Source of the DNA: Fictibacillus arsenicus
Lineage (GTDB): Bacteria > Bacillota > Bacilli > Bacillales > Fictibacillaceae
Direction: 5' to 3'
DNA length: 64,000 bases
Assembly (NCBI RefSeq): GCF_001999465.1
Contig: NZ_MQMF01000001.1
Coordinates: 868,001-932,000 of the forward strand
The notes below the pieces were generated by a model, which worked only from the letters and a program-made list of their open reading frames with translations, did no database searches and was not told the DNA's origin. Shown piece by piece: positions 1-8,499 of this stretch. The first letter of the stretch is position 1; every line of letters begins with the position of its first letter. The position numbers and the translations under genes were made by a program.

Positions 1-313
1 CACTATAGCCTTTTTCGTTAGCGATTTGAAGAAGGCCCATAAATGTTTCAAATCCAGTTACACGTTCTGGAAGCGGCTTCCCTAATAGCCCTGCAGCTTT
101 AACCACACCAATACCATCCGCTGTTACGTAGTTTGCTTTTTCCACTACTGCACGGTAGCTGGTATCTTCACGAACTTTCATCACGATCTCGGGGTTTGCC
201 GTTATTACAAACGTCTTTTCTTCTCTTTCCAAATGTCCGCTCAATGTATTTAAAAAATCATTTAAAGTTGAGTTAACGAAATCTACACCTAAAATTCGAA
301 CAGTATTTTTCAA
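1..313 (-). CDS. tagA: WecG/TagA/CpsF-family glycosyltransferase (N-acetylmannosaminyltransferase), 3' part outside window
   Basis: The first about 104 residues of a GT26-family enzyme are visible; the rest lies beyond the left edge. Family members transfer ManNAc from UDP-ManNAc to undecaprenyl-PP-GlcNAc, an early step of wall teichoic acid or secondary cell wall polymer synthesis on the inner membrane face. Seen here are ITANPEIVMK and TADGIGVV, followed by a GLLGKPLPERVTG stretch typical of the family. I place the start at a TTG at 311-313; a weak GGTG lies about 7 bases upstream. UDP-ManNAc could come from the mnaA gene near 23 kb. SLH proteins, abundant next door, bind pyruvylated secondary polymers containing such sugars, which fits the context (inference). 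Confidence 0.85.
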   Translation of the reverse strand, partial: MKNTVRILGVDFVNSTLNDFLNTLSGHLEREEKTFVITANPEIVMKVREDTSYRAVVEKANYVTADGIGVVKAAGLLGKPLPERVTGFETFMGLLQIANEKGYS

Positions 314-410
314 TGAATGTCACCACTTTTTCCTTAGTTAAATTAATATGAGTAAAGTTTCTCGAATTTAAATAAAACATAATTAATATAACACAAAAAG
401 GTGTGAAATA

Positions 411-447
411 GAAAAAAGAGAAGCGAACCGGTAAGGGTGCCTCTCTT
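411..447 (-). terminator. Rho-independent terminator of the SLH-glucosaminidase gene
   Basis: On the minus strand AAGAGAGGC pairs with GCTTCTCTT (one G-U pair), followed by TTTTTTC. It lies just past the stop codon of the gene at 454-2370. Confidence 0.8.
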
Positions 448-453
448 ATTATA

Positions 454-2370
454 TTAATGGGTCGTGATTTTACTCGCATTATTTCCTTTGCTGCCGCTAC
501 TATAAATATACGTATTTGCAAAATTGGCACCGTTTATATTCTTTGGTGCAATTTTATACCATGTTCCTTCTGTATTAGAAGTCTCACTTTGTAAAACAAC
601 ACTTGTTTCTTTTGTTTTAAAGGAATATAAGATATTACTTTCAGTAGTTGAAGTAGTTCCAGAACGAACATTGACATTCGCTACATTTGTGATAGCCAAT
701 TGATAATTATTTCTTTCATTGCCCTTTAAGTAGGTATCAATCTTATACATCAACCCTGCAATTTTTTGTCCCCAGTATGGATCAGAAGCATAAAAAACGT
801 TCAATCCTGCATTTTTGTTACCTAAAAATTCTCCTTGATTTCTCCATCCACCGGTTACTAAATAACCAGTTCCAGAAGTTAATAAGAATCGGTCTATCAA
901 TCCTTGTTCAATAGACTCTTCATAAGTATTGAAAGATTGTGCACAATCAAATGGACATGAATCTATGGCACCAAGTCCAAAAATATTCTTCTTTTCTAAC
1001 GCTAGTCTGCTTGTTCCCCAATTACTTTCAAGGATTGAATGCGCAAGCATATATAGTCCATTAACGTTATATTCATTCTGTACCTTAACGATAGAATTGC
1101 CAATTTTATTAAACTCTGTATTTGTTGCATTCGGGTTACTTGCAAGATAACTATTTAATTGATCTGCTGTGTAACTGGTTTTTGTGTACAAAGGCAACAA
1201 GTTAAAATAAGAATAATATTTTCCAACAGATGTACCACTTGTATTTGTAAAGTTACGTCCATCCCAACTATAATACTTATATCCTTCCTTCAAAAAGGTT
1301 GTTGTTGGTCCATAAGTATATGAAGCAGCTGTATTTTTTAAAGGGTTATAAATACGGTGGACTAGTAATCCGCCTGATACTGTGTAGCTGGAACGGTTTT
1401 GATATTCTGTTGAAGTTTTTGGATAAAGATTAGCTTTCATAGGATCTATATATCCAATTTTATCGATGACTTTTACTTTAATCCAATTTTCTGTAGCATC
1501 AAGGTATTGCGCCTCGCTTCCTGCAGAAACTCCAACTACTGTATAACCTGTAAGGTCAGACTTACTATTTAATGACATGAGGGTATTTGCTGCAACAATA
1601 CCAGTACTTGGTTTCATGTAAACAATTTTTCCGCCTTTTATAACAACCTGATTATCCTGGGTAATGGCGCTTTTGGCAGCATCAAAAGTATCATATTGTT
1701 TTCCAGGTGTAATATTACTTCCTGAAACCGTTGCTATACTATAATCCAATGATTTAGGAGGATTTAAAATGACTAGCGTCCTTGAAAGGATAGCCGAAGT
1801 CATGCCTCTCTTAGCATATGTTTTAGGAGCAAAAGTATTATCAGGATTTCCGTTCATTATTTTTCCGTACATACGCTGCACAGACTCTAATGCCCACGTT
1901 TGAATCGTACTTGTATCTTTATAAGGTAAAGCCGATTTTTCTAGTGTAATTCCTTTTGACTGCAAGGCCTTATCTACCATAGCAGCCATTTCTTCTCTAC
2001 TAATCTTTTTGTTAGGACCAAAAGTTCCATCAGTATATCCATTAATTATACCTAGTGCATACGCTTCTTGAACATCCTTATAGTACCAATCTTTTTCGGC
2101 GACATCTTTAAACTTTTTTGGCTCTTTAACTTCTACCTCAGACTTTAATGTGCGTAGCAAAAACGCTGCAAACTCTGCTCTAGTTACATCTCTATCTGGA
2201 AGATAAACACCTTCACTATATCCCCCCAAGATTCCTAGCTCAATAAGTTCCCGCATTTCTTTTTCAAAATAATGTCCCGTAATGTCATCTGCAGCATGTG
2301 CAGCGGGTGCTACGACAAGTATTAATGAAAAAATAAACAAAGACAAAGTCAAATATACTTTTTTAAACAC
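454..2370 (-). CDS. SLH-domain endo-beta-N-acetylglucosaminidase with SH3-like tail
   Basis: Secreted peptidoglycan hydrolase of 638 residues. A signal peptide (about 1-26, ending AAHAA) is followed by three SLH repeats (about 28-200, with GGYSEGVYLPDRDVTRAEF-, INGYTDGTF- and MNGNPDNTF-type motifs) that would anchor it to a secondary wall polymer. A middle region has SH3-like strands. A LytD-type glucosaminidase domain (about 420-550) carries the presumed catalytic Glu in HSILESNWG. An SH3-like module ends the protein. It would cleave the GlcNAc-MurNAc backbone in growth or daughter-cell separation (family knowledge). The GTG start is supported by GGGGGGA seven bases upstream. The third SLH repeat is degenerate (KRGMTSA instead of TRAEF/A). 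Confidence 0.88.
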   Translation of the reverse strand: MFKKVYLTLSLFIFSLILVVAPAAHAADDITGHYFEKEMRELIELGILGGYSEGVYLPDRDVTRAEFAAFLLRTLKSEVEVKEPKKFKDVAEKDWYYKDVQEAYALGIINGYTDGTFGPNKKISREEMAAMVDKALQSKGITLEKSALPYKDTSTIQTWALESVQRMYGKIMNGNPDNTFAPKTYAKRGMTSAILSRTLVILNPPKSLDYSIATVSGSNITPGKQYDTFDAAKSAITQDNQVVIKGGKIVYMKPSTGIVAANTLMSLNSKSDLTGYTVVGVSAGSEAQYLDATENWIKVKVIDKIGYIDPMKANLYPKTSTEYQNRSSYTVSGGLLVHRIYNPLKNTAASYTYGPTTTFLKEGYKYYSWDGRNFTNTSGTSVGKYYSYFNLLPLYTKTSYTADQLNSYLASNPNATNTEFNKIGNSIVKVQNEYNVNGLYMLAHSILESNWGTSRLALEKKNIFGLGAIDSCPFDCAQSFNTYEESIEQGLIDRFLLTSGTGYLVTGGWRNQGEFLGNKNAGLNVFYASDPYWGQKIAGLMYKIDTYLKGNERNNYQLAITNVANVNVRSGTTSTTESNILYSFKTKETSVVLQSETSNTEGTWYKIAPKNINGANFANTYIYSSGSKGNNASKITTH

Positions 2371-2472
2371 AAAATCCCCCCATAAAACTTTATTACTTAT
2401 AATCTACCAATCTTCTACAAAAATCGCCAGTAACTTTTCGACTATTTTTTTACAATAGGGATTTATCTTTCC

Positions 2473-2491
2473 AAAAAAGGATTATCATCCT
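2473..2491 (-). terminator. Possible weak terminator after the phosphodiester glycosidase gene
   Basis: On the minus strand AGGAT-GATA-ATCCT is followed by TTTTTT. The stem is only five base pairs, so termination is uncertain. It sits 20-40 bases past the stop of the gene at 2512-4251. Confidence 0.45.
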
Positions 2492-2511
2492 ATCAAATTA
2501 TCTATCTATTA

Positions 2512-4251
2512 TTACCTCGTTATATATCTTTGTAACATCGAAGAAAATTCCGCTCGCGTTATTCTTTTAGAAGGTCTGTATGTGCCATCTTCATAACCAG
2601 ATGCAATATCGTTTGCTGCCACAGTCATAATTGGTGAGTAAGCCCAGTGAATTTTGGGAACGTCTTTAAAATTTTTATTTGCCATGCCGGATAGGTTATA
2701 AGCACGGTCCATAACAGAAGCCATCTCTGCTCGAGTTAAATAATCTTTAGGTCTGAACGTTCCATCTTTATATCCATTAATGATTTTTTCTTTTGCAACT
2801 GCTGAAATCGTTTCGTACCCATATGTATTTTTATTCACATCTTTAAAATGCTGGTCTGTAACATTCTCCACATTTAGTCCCATATGTTTCGAAATCAAAG
2901 TTGCTGCATCTAGTCGCGTTATATTATTATCTGGTTTAAAGGTTCCATCAGGATATCCACTAATTATTTTTTTCTTACTTAAAACTAATATTGGATCTAT
3001 GGCCCAATGAGAATATTTCAAGTCTTTAAAATAGGGATCAGTGTTAACAATTTGTAAAATAGTTGAGACTGAACGCTCATAACCATCAGAAGGTTTGTTC
3101 ACTAATGTGGGATAAGTTAATCCGGGTTTACGGATTACCATCGCTGATGACCCTCCGCCATCTAAATTCATTGCATAATCTGCACCTAAGGATATTAAGT
3201 ACTTTGCAAGACTTTGAAGTGTTGAACCCCTACTGTATGTATCCCTTCCGTCATTTGTAACAAGAAACACTCGATTTGTTTTGGTGTCAATCCCTATAGC
3301 CGTTCGAGGATTTCTTGTATCCACAAGGTTATCAGTTTGTGACATTGAAATCTCTATGTTTCCATTGCGCACAAGCATTGGACCACTACCCAGCAAAAAT
3401 TTTGCGTCTTGTAATTTTGGATTTATCCTAGCTGATAAAGAAATTGTTTCGCCCACTTTTAAATCCAAGACTTTATTGCTTAAATCTTCTCCATGGAGAG
3501 AAATAACAAAACCGTTTGCTGGAATTTTATTATCTGCTTTTTGATTAAACCGCGTAATCTTAGAAACTTTTCCTGTAATTGTATCTCCAAATGATAAAGT
3601 TTTAGTATCCTTAGATACTTCTGTAACTACAATTTCAGTTCCCCACTGGTTTGCTTGTGTGGAACTGAAATAATGATTTGGTGTATAAACTGTACCTGTT
3701 CCTTGATAACGTGTCGCATTCATTGTATATAGTGAAATGTTTTTTCCTTTATAGCCAAATGAAAGCTTAGGGTTAGCATAATCAAGAACTGCTTTATTTG
3801 AGCTGGATATACCGAAAGCTACTTGTTTATTCATTGGTGAATTTGAATCAGCAGTTTCCAATCCATAATTTATTATTCTATTATTCTCGGTAATAACTCC
3901 AGTCGGTAAATTCTCCCGGAAAAAAGAAGCATTAACTGCTCCAATTACATAATGACCTTTTCTATTATATAAGTTAGCCCGTGAGGAAACAGGCATTAAC
4001 TTATTAATAGGATCAGGTACTCCAATATTAATAAAAGTACTGGGATCTCCAATTTTCACCTCCAGTACTTTTACCTTTTGTGGGGCGGTTGATCTATAAA
4101 AGATATCCTGGTATGTAGTGGATTTTGAAAGTTGATATTTTGTCTTAATTGAACCATTAGAAAATTCTGTTGCGTAAACTGAATATGAAATAGACCAAAC
4201 TAACATTGCTAAAATTCCAAAAGAAAAAAAACGCCAAACCCTAATATTCAT
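2512..4251 (-). CDS. SLH-domain phosphodiester glycosidase (NAGPA family)
   Basis: Protein of 579 residues with an N-terminal signal or membrane segment (about 6-27). A NAGPA-type phosphodiester glycosidase domain spans about 90-390, recognisable from PRTAIGIDTKTNRVFLVTNDGR and GADYAMNLDGGGSSAMV. Three C-terminal SLH repeats follow (about 405-579, with SGYPDGTFKPDNNITR, NGYKDGTFRPKDYLTR and SGYEDGTYRPSKRITR). The family hydrolyses sugar-phosphodiester bonds, for instance exposing sugars on phosphodiester-linked glycans. Here teichoic-type or glycerol-phosphate polymers in the wall are plausible substrates (inference). In the neighbouring glucosaminidase the SLH repeats are N-terminal; here they are C-terminal. 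It is transcribed alone or with the upstream DUF4127 gene, though a terminator separates them. Confidence 0.87.
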   Translation of the reverse strand: MNIRVWRFFSFGILAMLVWSISYSVYATEFSNGSIKTKYQLSKSTTYQDIFYRSTAPQKVKVLEVKIGDPSTFINIGVPDPINKLMPVSSRANLYNRKGHYVIGAVNASFFRENLPTGVITENNRIINYGLETADSNSPMNKQVAFGISSSNKAVLDYANPKLSFGYKGKNISLYTMNATRYQGTGTVYTPNHYFSSTQANQWGTEIVVTEVSKDTKTLSFGDTITGKVSKITRFNQKADNKIPANGFVISLHGEDLSNKVLDLKVGETISLSARINPKLQDAKFLLGSGPMLVRNGNIEISMSQTDNLVDTRNPRTAIGIDTKTNRVFLVTNDGRDTYSRGSTLQSLAKYLISLGADYAMNLDGGGSSAMVIRKPGLTYPTLVNKPSDGYERSVSTILQIVNTDPYFKDLKYSHWAIDPILVLSKKKIISGYPDGTFKPDNNITRLDAATLISKHMGLNVENVTDQHFKDVNKNTYGYETISAVAKEKIINGYKDGTFRPKDYLTRAEMASVMDRAYNLSGMANKNFKDVPKIHWAYSPIMTVAANDIASGYEDGTYRPSKRITRAEFSSMLQRYITR

Positions 4252-4400
4252 GATTATTGCTTACCCCCGATGTTATTTTCCATAATGAACCTATTAATAT
4301 ATTTTTTTCCAAAATACTATTATATTTTATTATACATTAAAAAAAATGCAATATTTTGTAGAAATTTAGTTCGAATATCCTATTTATTCCATTTATTAGA

Positions 4401-4434
4401 ATAAAAAAATCCCCTAAACTATGCTAGGAGATTT
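4401..4434 (-). terminator. Rho-independent terminator of the DUF4127 gene
   Basis: On the minus strand AAATCTCCTA pairs with TAGGGGATTT (one G-U) around a short loop, followed by a T-run. It is placed directly after the stop of the gene at 4457-6061. Confidence 0.85.
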
Positions 4435-4456
4435 CTTAACTTTCGAACAGAATTTT

Positions 4457-6061
4457 TCATTCTATTTTTGGGTCAATCTGAGCTTCAAAAAGCCTTGCCC
4501 AAGGGAGTGCAGTTTTTATTGATTGTAAGTTATTCAATTTATAATTTTGGTCTTTATAGCCTTTAAATTCTGTTAACCAGAGTTTTTCACTTTCCACTCC
4601 GATTTCTTCGGATAACCATTCTTCCATAATTTCTGTCCCATTCATTAAACTTAATGGATCGTAACCCTGATTAATTGCCATTGATTCCATTGTTGGATAG
4701 AGTTTCGTTTTATAAATATAGTCTTTTAAAAAGGAACGAAAAAGCAACTCCTCATGTGAAAAAAATTGGTCTTGAGAAATACCTTTATTATATTTTGTTT
4801 CAAACCTTGCTATTCCATGTGCTAAGCTAAGCCCAATGGTATTATCGGCTGTATTCCATGCACTAAATGAAGATAACGAGGGAACAGGGATATTTTTTAT
4901 TAATGCCTTAACAAATTTTTCGTCTGCTTTGTTAGCTATTGCGACATCAGCAACCATAACATTTTTGCCCTTTTTAATTAAGTTATTAACTTGTTTTATG
5001 ACAAAATCTCTTTGAACATCCGATGTATTCGGTGTATTAATAATTAAAACTAACTGAGAGCCCTCTAAATTTTTTGAAACATTTCCTTTCCCCATTTTCA
5101 CATGATTATTTACAGTCTCTTCTAAAGTTTCCGAAGAAAACGGCATATACTGATTCTTTTCTTGTGGGTTAGTGTATATAGGATGAATCAATAGCTTCTC
5201 TTCATTTCCCTTTTTTTTAGATGTTATTGCAGTAACCAACAAGCTGGTTGCTTCATCAATTCCAGAGAAAAAAGTAATATTAGTTGCATTTATTTCTTCT
5301 GTTTCCTTAATTAGACGGTGTCTTTCCATCACATGAATTCCTACAGAGGAGGCATCATCTTGACCAATCCATAGACTTTCGTAAACGCCTTTTTTTGTGT
5401 CGTGAATAGCTTCCAATTGAACAGACAATCGTTTTCCCCGTAAACGTTGATATTTATTAATCTCTTGTTCACCCAATGAATCTTCCACTTTTTCAAGTTC
5501 TTCAATCAAAGAAGTTTCATGCAGTCTGTTTACTTTGTCTGTTAATATTCCCCACTTCCTGAGATTAGTGTAATAATCCAGATCATCACTTACAAACGCA
5601 GTAGGAGCTAGCCTCAATTGAGAGGAAAAAGCATATATTTTTATTTCAGGGTGTTCTTCTTTTATTTTTGTTAATCTTTCTAATCGCTTTTTTGCTAATA
5701 AAGTATCTTCATTTAAAATTCTTGACTCAACTAGTCCTCCATAAAGGACTTGGTCTAAAGATAATACCCATTCGTCCTTCTTTACTCCCTCTTGCTCGAG
5801 CCATGTTAACAATTTATCCGGATTTCTATACATATTGTCAGGTATAAAAGACAGTTTTAAATTTTTTATTTGTCCTATTTTTGAAGGGATATAGGTATTG
5901 ACAGGACGGTCATCCAGCGGAATTACTAATATTGAAGGTTCAGAATAAAACAATGAATCTATCTTTGGTATAGCATTAGGTCGTATTATAAATAAGAGCA
6001 TCGTCAAGAGAAAAAGTATTATAACAAATACCTTCCATAAGTTTTTATTTTTCAAATACAT
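4457..6061 (-). CDS. DUF4127 family exported protein
   Basis: Protein of 534 residues. An N-terminal membrane anchor or uncleaved signal (about 9-27) precedes a large extracytoplasmic domain opening with LVIPLDDRPVNTYIPSKIG, the hallmark of DUF4127. Further conserved-looking blocks are DQVLYGGLVESR, SSQLRLAPTAFVSDDLDYY and SAWNTADNTIGLSLAHGIARF. No biochemical function is established that I know of. It lies between surface enzymes, so a role on wall or secreted glycan substrates is possible, but this is context only. Start: ATG preceded by AGAGGTG five bases upstream. It contains an intact eight-T run near 5211-5219, relevant when judging homopolymer frameshifts elsewhere in this window. Confidence 0.8.
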   Translation of the reverse strand: MYLKNKNLWKVFVIILFLLTMLLFIIRPNAIPKIDSLFYSEPSILVIPLDDRPVNTYIPSKIGQIKNLKLSFIPDNMYRNPDKLLTWLEQEGVKKDEWVLSLDQVLYGGLVESRILNEDTLLAKKRLERLTKIKEEHPEIKIYAFSSQLRLAPTAFVSDDLDYYTNLRKWGILTDKVNRLHETSLIEELEKVEDSLGEQEINKYQRLRGKRLSVQLEAIHDTKKGVYESLWIGQDDASSVGIHVMERHRLIKETEEINATNITFFSGIDEATSLLVTAITSKKKGNEEKLLIHPIYTNPQEKNQYMPFSSETLEETVNNHVKMGKGNVSKNLEGSQLVLIINTPNTSDVQRDFVIKQVNNLIKKGKNVMVADVAIANKADEKFVKALIKNIPVPSLSSFSAWNTADNTIGLSLAHGIARFETKYNKGISQDQFFSHEELLFRSFLKDYIYKTKLYPTMESMAINQGYDPLSLMNGTEIMEEWLSEEIGVESEKLWLTEFKGYKDQNYKLNNLQSIKTALPWARLFEAQIDPKIE

Positions 6062-6185
6062 ATTACACCTCTAAAATTCTTTTCCGTACTTAAAGAACTT
6101 CTTTTCTTTTTATCACTAACGACTATATTAACTCTTGTGTAATTTATTAACAAACAAAAAATTATAAAAATCATACCGAATTAAA

Positions 6186-6220
6186 AATAAATAGAGGCTG
6201 ATCTATTAGATCTGCCTCTA
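6186..6220 (-). terminator. Rho-independent terminator of the M14 carboxypeptidase gene
   Basis: The long stem TAGAGGC...GCCTCTA encloses a second stem, AGATCT against AGATC. On the minus strand it is followed by TTTATTTTT. Confidence 0.85.
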
Positions 6221-6231
6221 AAACTATATTT

Positions 6232-8313
6232 TTATGGTGTACTGACTTCAACGTTTTCTTCACTTAAAGAAAGATCTTCATTAATCCGTTCTTGAACTGT
6301 AGAAACCTCTTCTTCCAATGTTACAGTCTCAGTATTGTTATTGTTTGTTTCATCTTGTTCAGGAGTATTGCTCGGCTCATCAATTGGTTGTTGGGCGCTT
6401 TCCTGTTCACGTGCTTCAGTTTTAGTTTCTTCCTCTGCAGACAATTTCTGTTTCTCTTCTGTAGTAACATCTGTTGGTTGTTCAGTTTCTTGTTGTGTAA
6501 CCTCTGATTTTTGTTGTTGCACGTCAGCAGGAACTTGAATATAAGCCGACCACTCTGCCTGTGACCAATTCACTTCATAACCAAAGGCTTCGGAAATAAG
6601 TCGAAGTGGAATCATGGTATAGTCATTCACAAGTAATGTTGGCTTATTCAAATACATGGTTTTACCATTTACCTTAACTAGCCGATTATTAAAATCAATA
6701 ACCATTGTCGTATTATTTTTTACTGCAGTTGCTACATAGTTATCATATGTTACTTTCGCTCCAATTTTTTCAAAGAAAGCACGGAGTGGTACGTATACAG
6801 TATCACCACCAAACATTTGAGCTGCTGGATTAAAGCTTTGTTTTTCATTGTTTACATAGACATTAATAGGGTTTGGATTTTTAATCTTCCCAACCTCAAC
6901 GAATGTGTCTGTAATAGAAGCGGTGTAAGTAGAATTATCCCACTTAACCTCTCCCTCTAGAGCATCTCCAATAAATCTCAGTGGAACCATTGTACGACCA
7001 TTATTAACGGTAGGGGCTGTATCAAAAGTTATTGTTTTTGAACCTGTTGCATTTTCTACTATAGCTGTCGTGGATCCAACTTTGAATTTAACAGTTCTAT
7101 CCCAACGGCTTGCAATAATTTCCCCAGTATTGGCGTTATAACTAACAGTCATATCTAGTTCTTCAAAGATCCCGCGAATCGGTACATAAGTACGATTATT
7201 GGTTATAAATGCAGACTCATCAAATTTCATTAATTTGTCATTCACTTTAACACTAACGGGCTGGATCGGATTATAGCGTGGCGACTTTACATACAGTTTA
7301 TACCCTTCTGAAGCTACATAAAGCCCTACATACTTATTTTGTGACCAAATTGATGAATATTCTGATATAGGTACATGGGTATCACCTGCATAATTGCCAA
7401 GTTCAGGTGTGAACCCGGGACGTTTATAGTTCAGAACAAACCAATCAGTAAAACCGCCGCCTGAAGGATTTGGACCAGGATATATCAATCTATAACCTGT
7501 TAAACTCCCAATTTTTTTAGCGTAAGCATGATCTCTATCATAGATAGAGCCAGTTTGATGAAAGTTCCAATACAGAATTTCACCGCTAGAATGATAAGCT
7601 ACAGCCATTTCCGGATTAATAGATTTTGTGAAATTTACAATGGCTTTTGATTCCATTTGATTAACAGGTGCAGTACCTTTGTAGTTTCTCCAATACGGCT
7701 TTCCAGGGCTGTTTTTTATATTTGCCCAGTCTGCTTGATATTGTCGGTTTAGATCTACTCCACGAGCATTAGCCTTCCATCTTTGAAAATTTGTACTTCC
7801 ATCATTCATTTGGATTAATTTCAAACGATCGGCTGAAGGAAAGGCACTCAGACCATATTGCTGAAGGGTAACACCATCAGGATTAACCATTGGCACAAAC
7901 CACATAGTCGTTTTATTTAAAACATCCCTAACATTATAGCTGCCCATAGCATCATTATTAGTATAGCTACGTGCATACTGATCAATCATGTCCATAGTTA
8001 AATTGGTCGTAATCCATTCGCGCGCATGATGAGAGCCATTAATAAAAACCTTTGCATTTCCTTTGCCAAGCGAAACGGCATAGATCGGACGTCCATACTC
8101 ACTGCGTCCAATTTGTTTGTAAGTAATTAACCCCGGATATTGTGCTGCAAGTTTTTTTATATCTTGGACCATTTCATCATATGTATAAAATTGGTTTGGA
8201 TTAACGATATCACTTGCTGCTTTTACTTTGTTATCATCAGACCAATAAGTGACAAAAACAGATATAAACAAAGTAAAGATTAATAGAATATGTAATTTTT
8301 TTCGCATCCCCAC
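6232..8313 (-). CDS. Secreted M14 zinc carboxypeptidase with copper-amine-oxidase-type stalk domains
   Basis: Extracellular metallopeptidase of about 693 residues. After a signal peptide comes an M14 domain: Zn ligands His96 and Glu99 in HHAREW, the DLNRQY block, and catalytic Glu in TPELGNY. Then come two pairs of copper-amine-oxidase N-terminal-like (stalk) repeats with VPIRG, VPLRF, VPLRA and IPLRL cores. A roughly 100-residue Glu/Gln/Thr-rich acidic tail ends the protein. It would remove C-terminal residues from peptides at the cell surface; the substrate is not predictable. I choose the GTG at 8311-8313 because AGAGGGG lies eight bases upstream; ATG at 8305-8307 is the alternative. A longer reading from 8379 is unlikely, since its TTG coincides with the promoter -35 element. 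Confidence 0.85.
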   Translation of the reverse strand: MGMRKKLHILLIFTLFISVFVTYWSDDNKVKAASDIVNPNQFYTYDEMVQDIKKLAAQYPGLITYKQIGRSEYGRPIYAVSLGKGNAKVFINGSHHAREWITTNLTMDMIDQYARSYTNNDAMGSYNVRDVLNKTTMWFVPMVNPDGVTLQQYGLSAFPSADRLKLIQMNDGSTNFQRWKANARGVDLNRQYQADWANIKNSPGKPYWRNYKGTAPVNQMESKAIVNFTKSINPEMAVAYHSSGEILYWNFHQTGSIYDRDHAYAKKIGSLTGYRLIYPGPNPSGGGFTDWFVLNYKRPGFTPELGNYAGDTHVPISEYSSIWSQNKYVGLYVASEGYKLYVKSPRYNPIQPVSVKVNDKLMKFDESAFITNNRTYVPIRGIFEELDMTVSYNANTGEIIASRWDRTVKFKVGSTTAIVENATGSKTITFDTAPTVNNGRTMVPLRFIGDALEGEVKWDNSTYTASITDTFVEVGKIKNPNPINVYVNNEKQSFNPAAQMFGGDTVYVPLRAFFEKIGAKVTYDNYVATAVKNNTTMVIDFNNRLVKVNGKTMYLNKPTLLVNDYTMIPLRLISEAFGYEVNWSQAEWSAYIQVPADVQQQKSEVTQQETEQPTDVTTEEKQKLSAEEETKTEAREQESAQQPIDEPSNTPEQDETNNNNTETVTLEEEVSTVQERINEDLSLSEENVEVSTP

Positions 8314-8352
8314 AACGTCTTCCCCTCTAATTATAGTAAAATACTTAAGTAG

Positions 8353-8379
8353 ATTATATGTAAAAGCAGGTTCCGTCAA
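8353..8379 (-). promoter_or_regulatory. Likely sigma-A promoter of the M14 carboxypeptidase gene
   Basis: On the minus strand TTGACG (8374-8379) and TATAAT (8353-8358) are separated by 15 bases. The -10 is perfect but the spacing is short. The site lies about 40 bases before the chosen start codon. Confidence 0.55.
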
Positions 8380-8459
8380 TCTCCAAATGGCTTATTTTCT
8401 ATAATATTCCTGGTTTTTCAAAATGTTTGCAATAGGATTAAAGAATTATATGTATCAAT

Positions 8460-8488
8460 AAAAAGCCCCAGGAAAATCCCGGGGCTTT
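8460..8488 (-). terminator. Rho-independent terminator of the 364-residue SLH protein gene
   Basis: On the minus strand AAAGCCCCGG pairs with CTGGGGCTTT around a short A/T loop, followed by a T-run. It is a strong GC-rich stem. Confidence 0.9.
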
Positions 8489-8499
8489 ACTTTATGTTC

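Noticed and set aside
929-1150. Plus-strand open frame of 73 codons
   Set aside because: Antisense to the SLH-glucosaminidase, no ribosome site and no family pattern.
6292-6538. Two overlapping plus-strand frames rich in Cys, Ser and Phe
   Set aside because: They are the antisense of the Glu/Gln/Thr-rich tail of the M14 carboxypeptidase; low-complexity codons keep other frames open.
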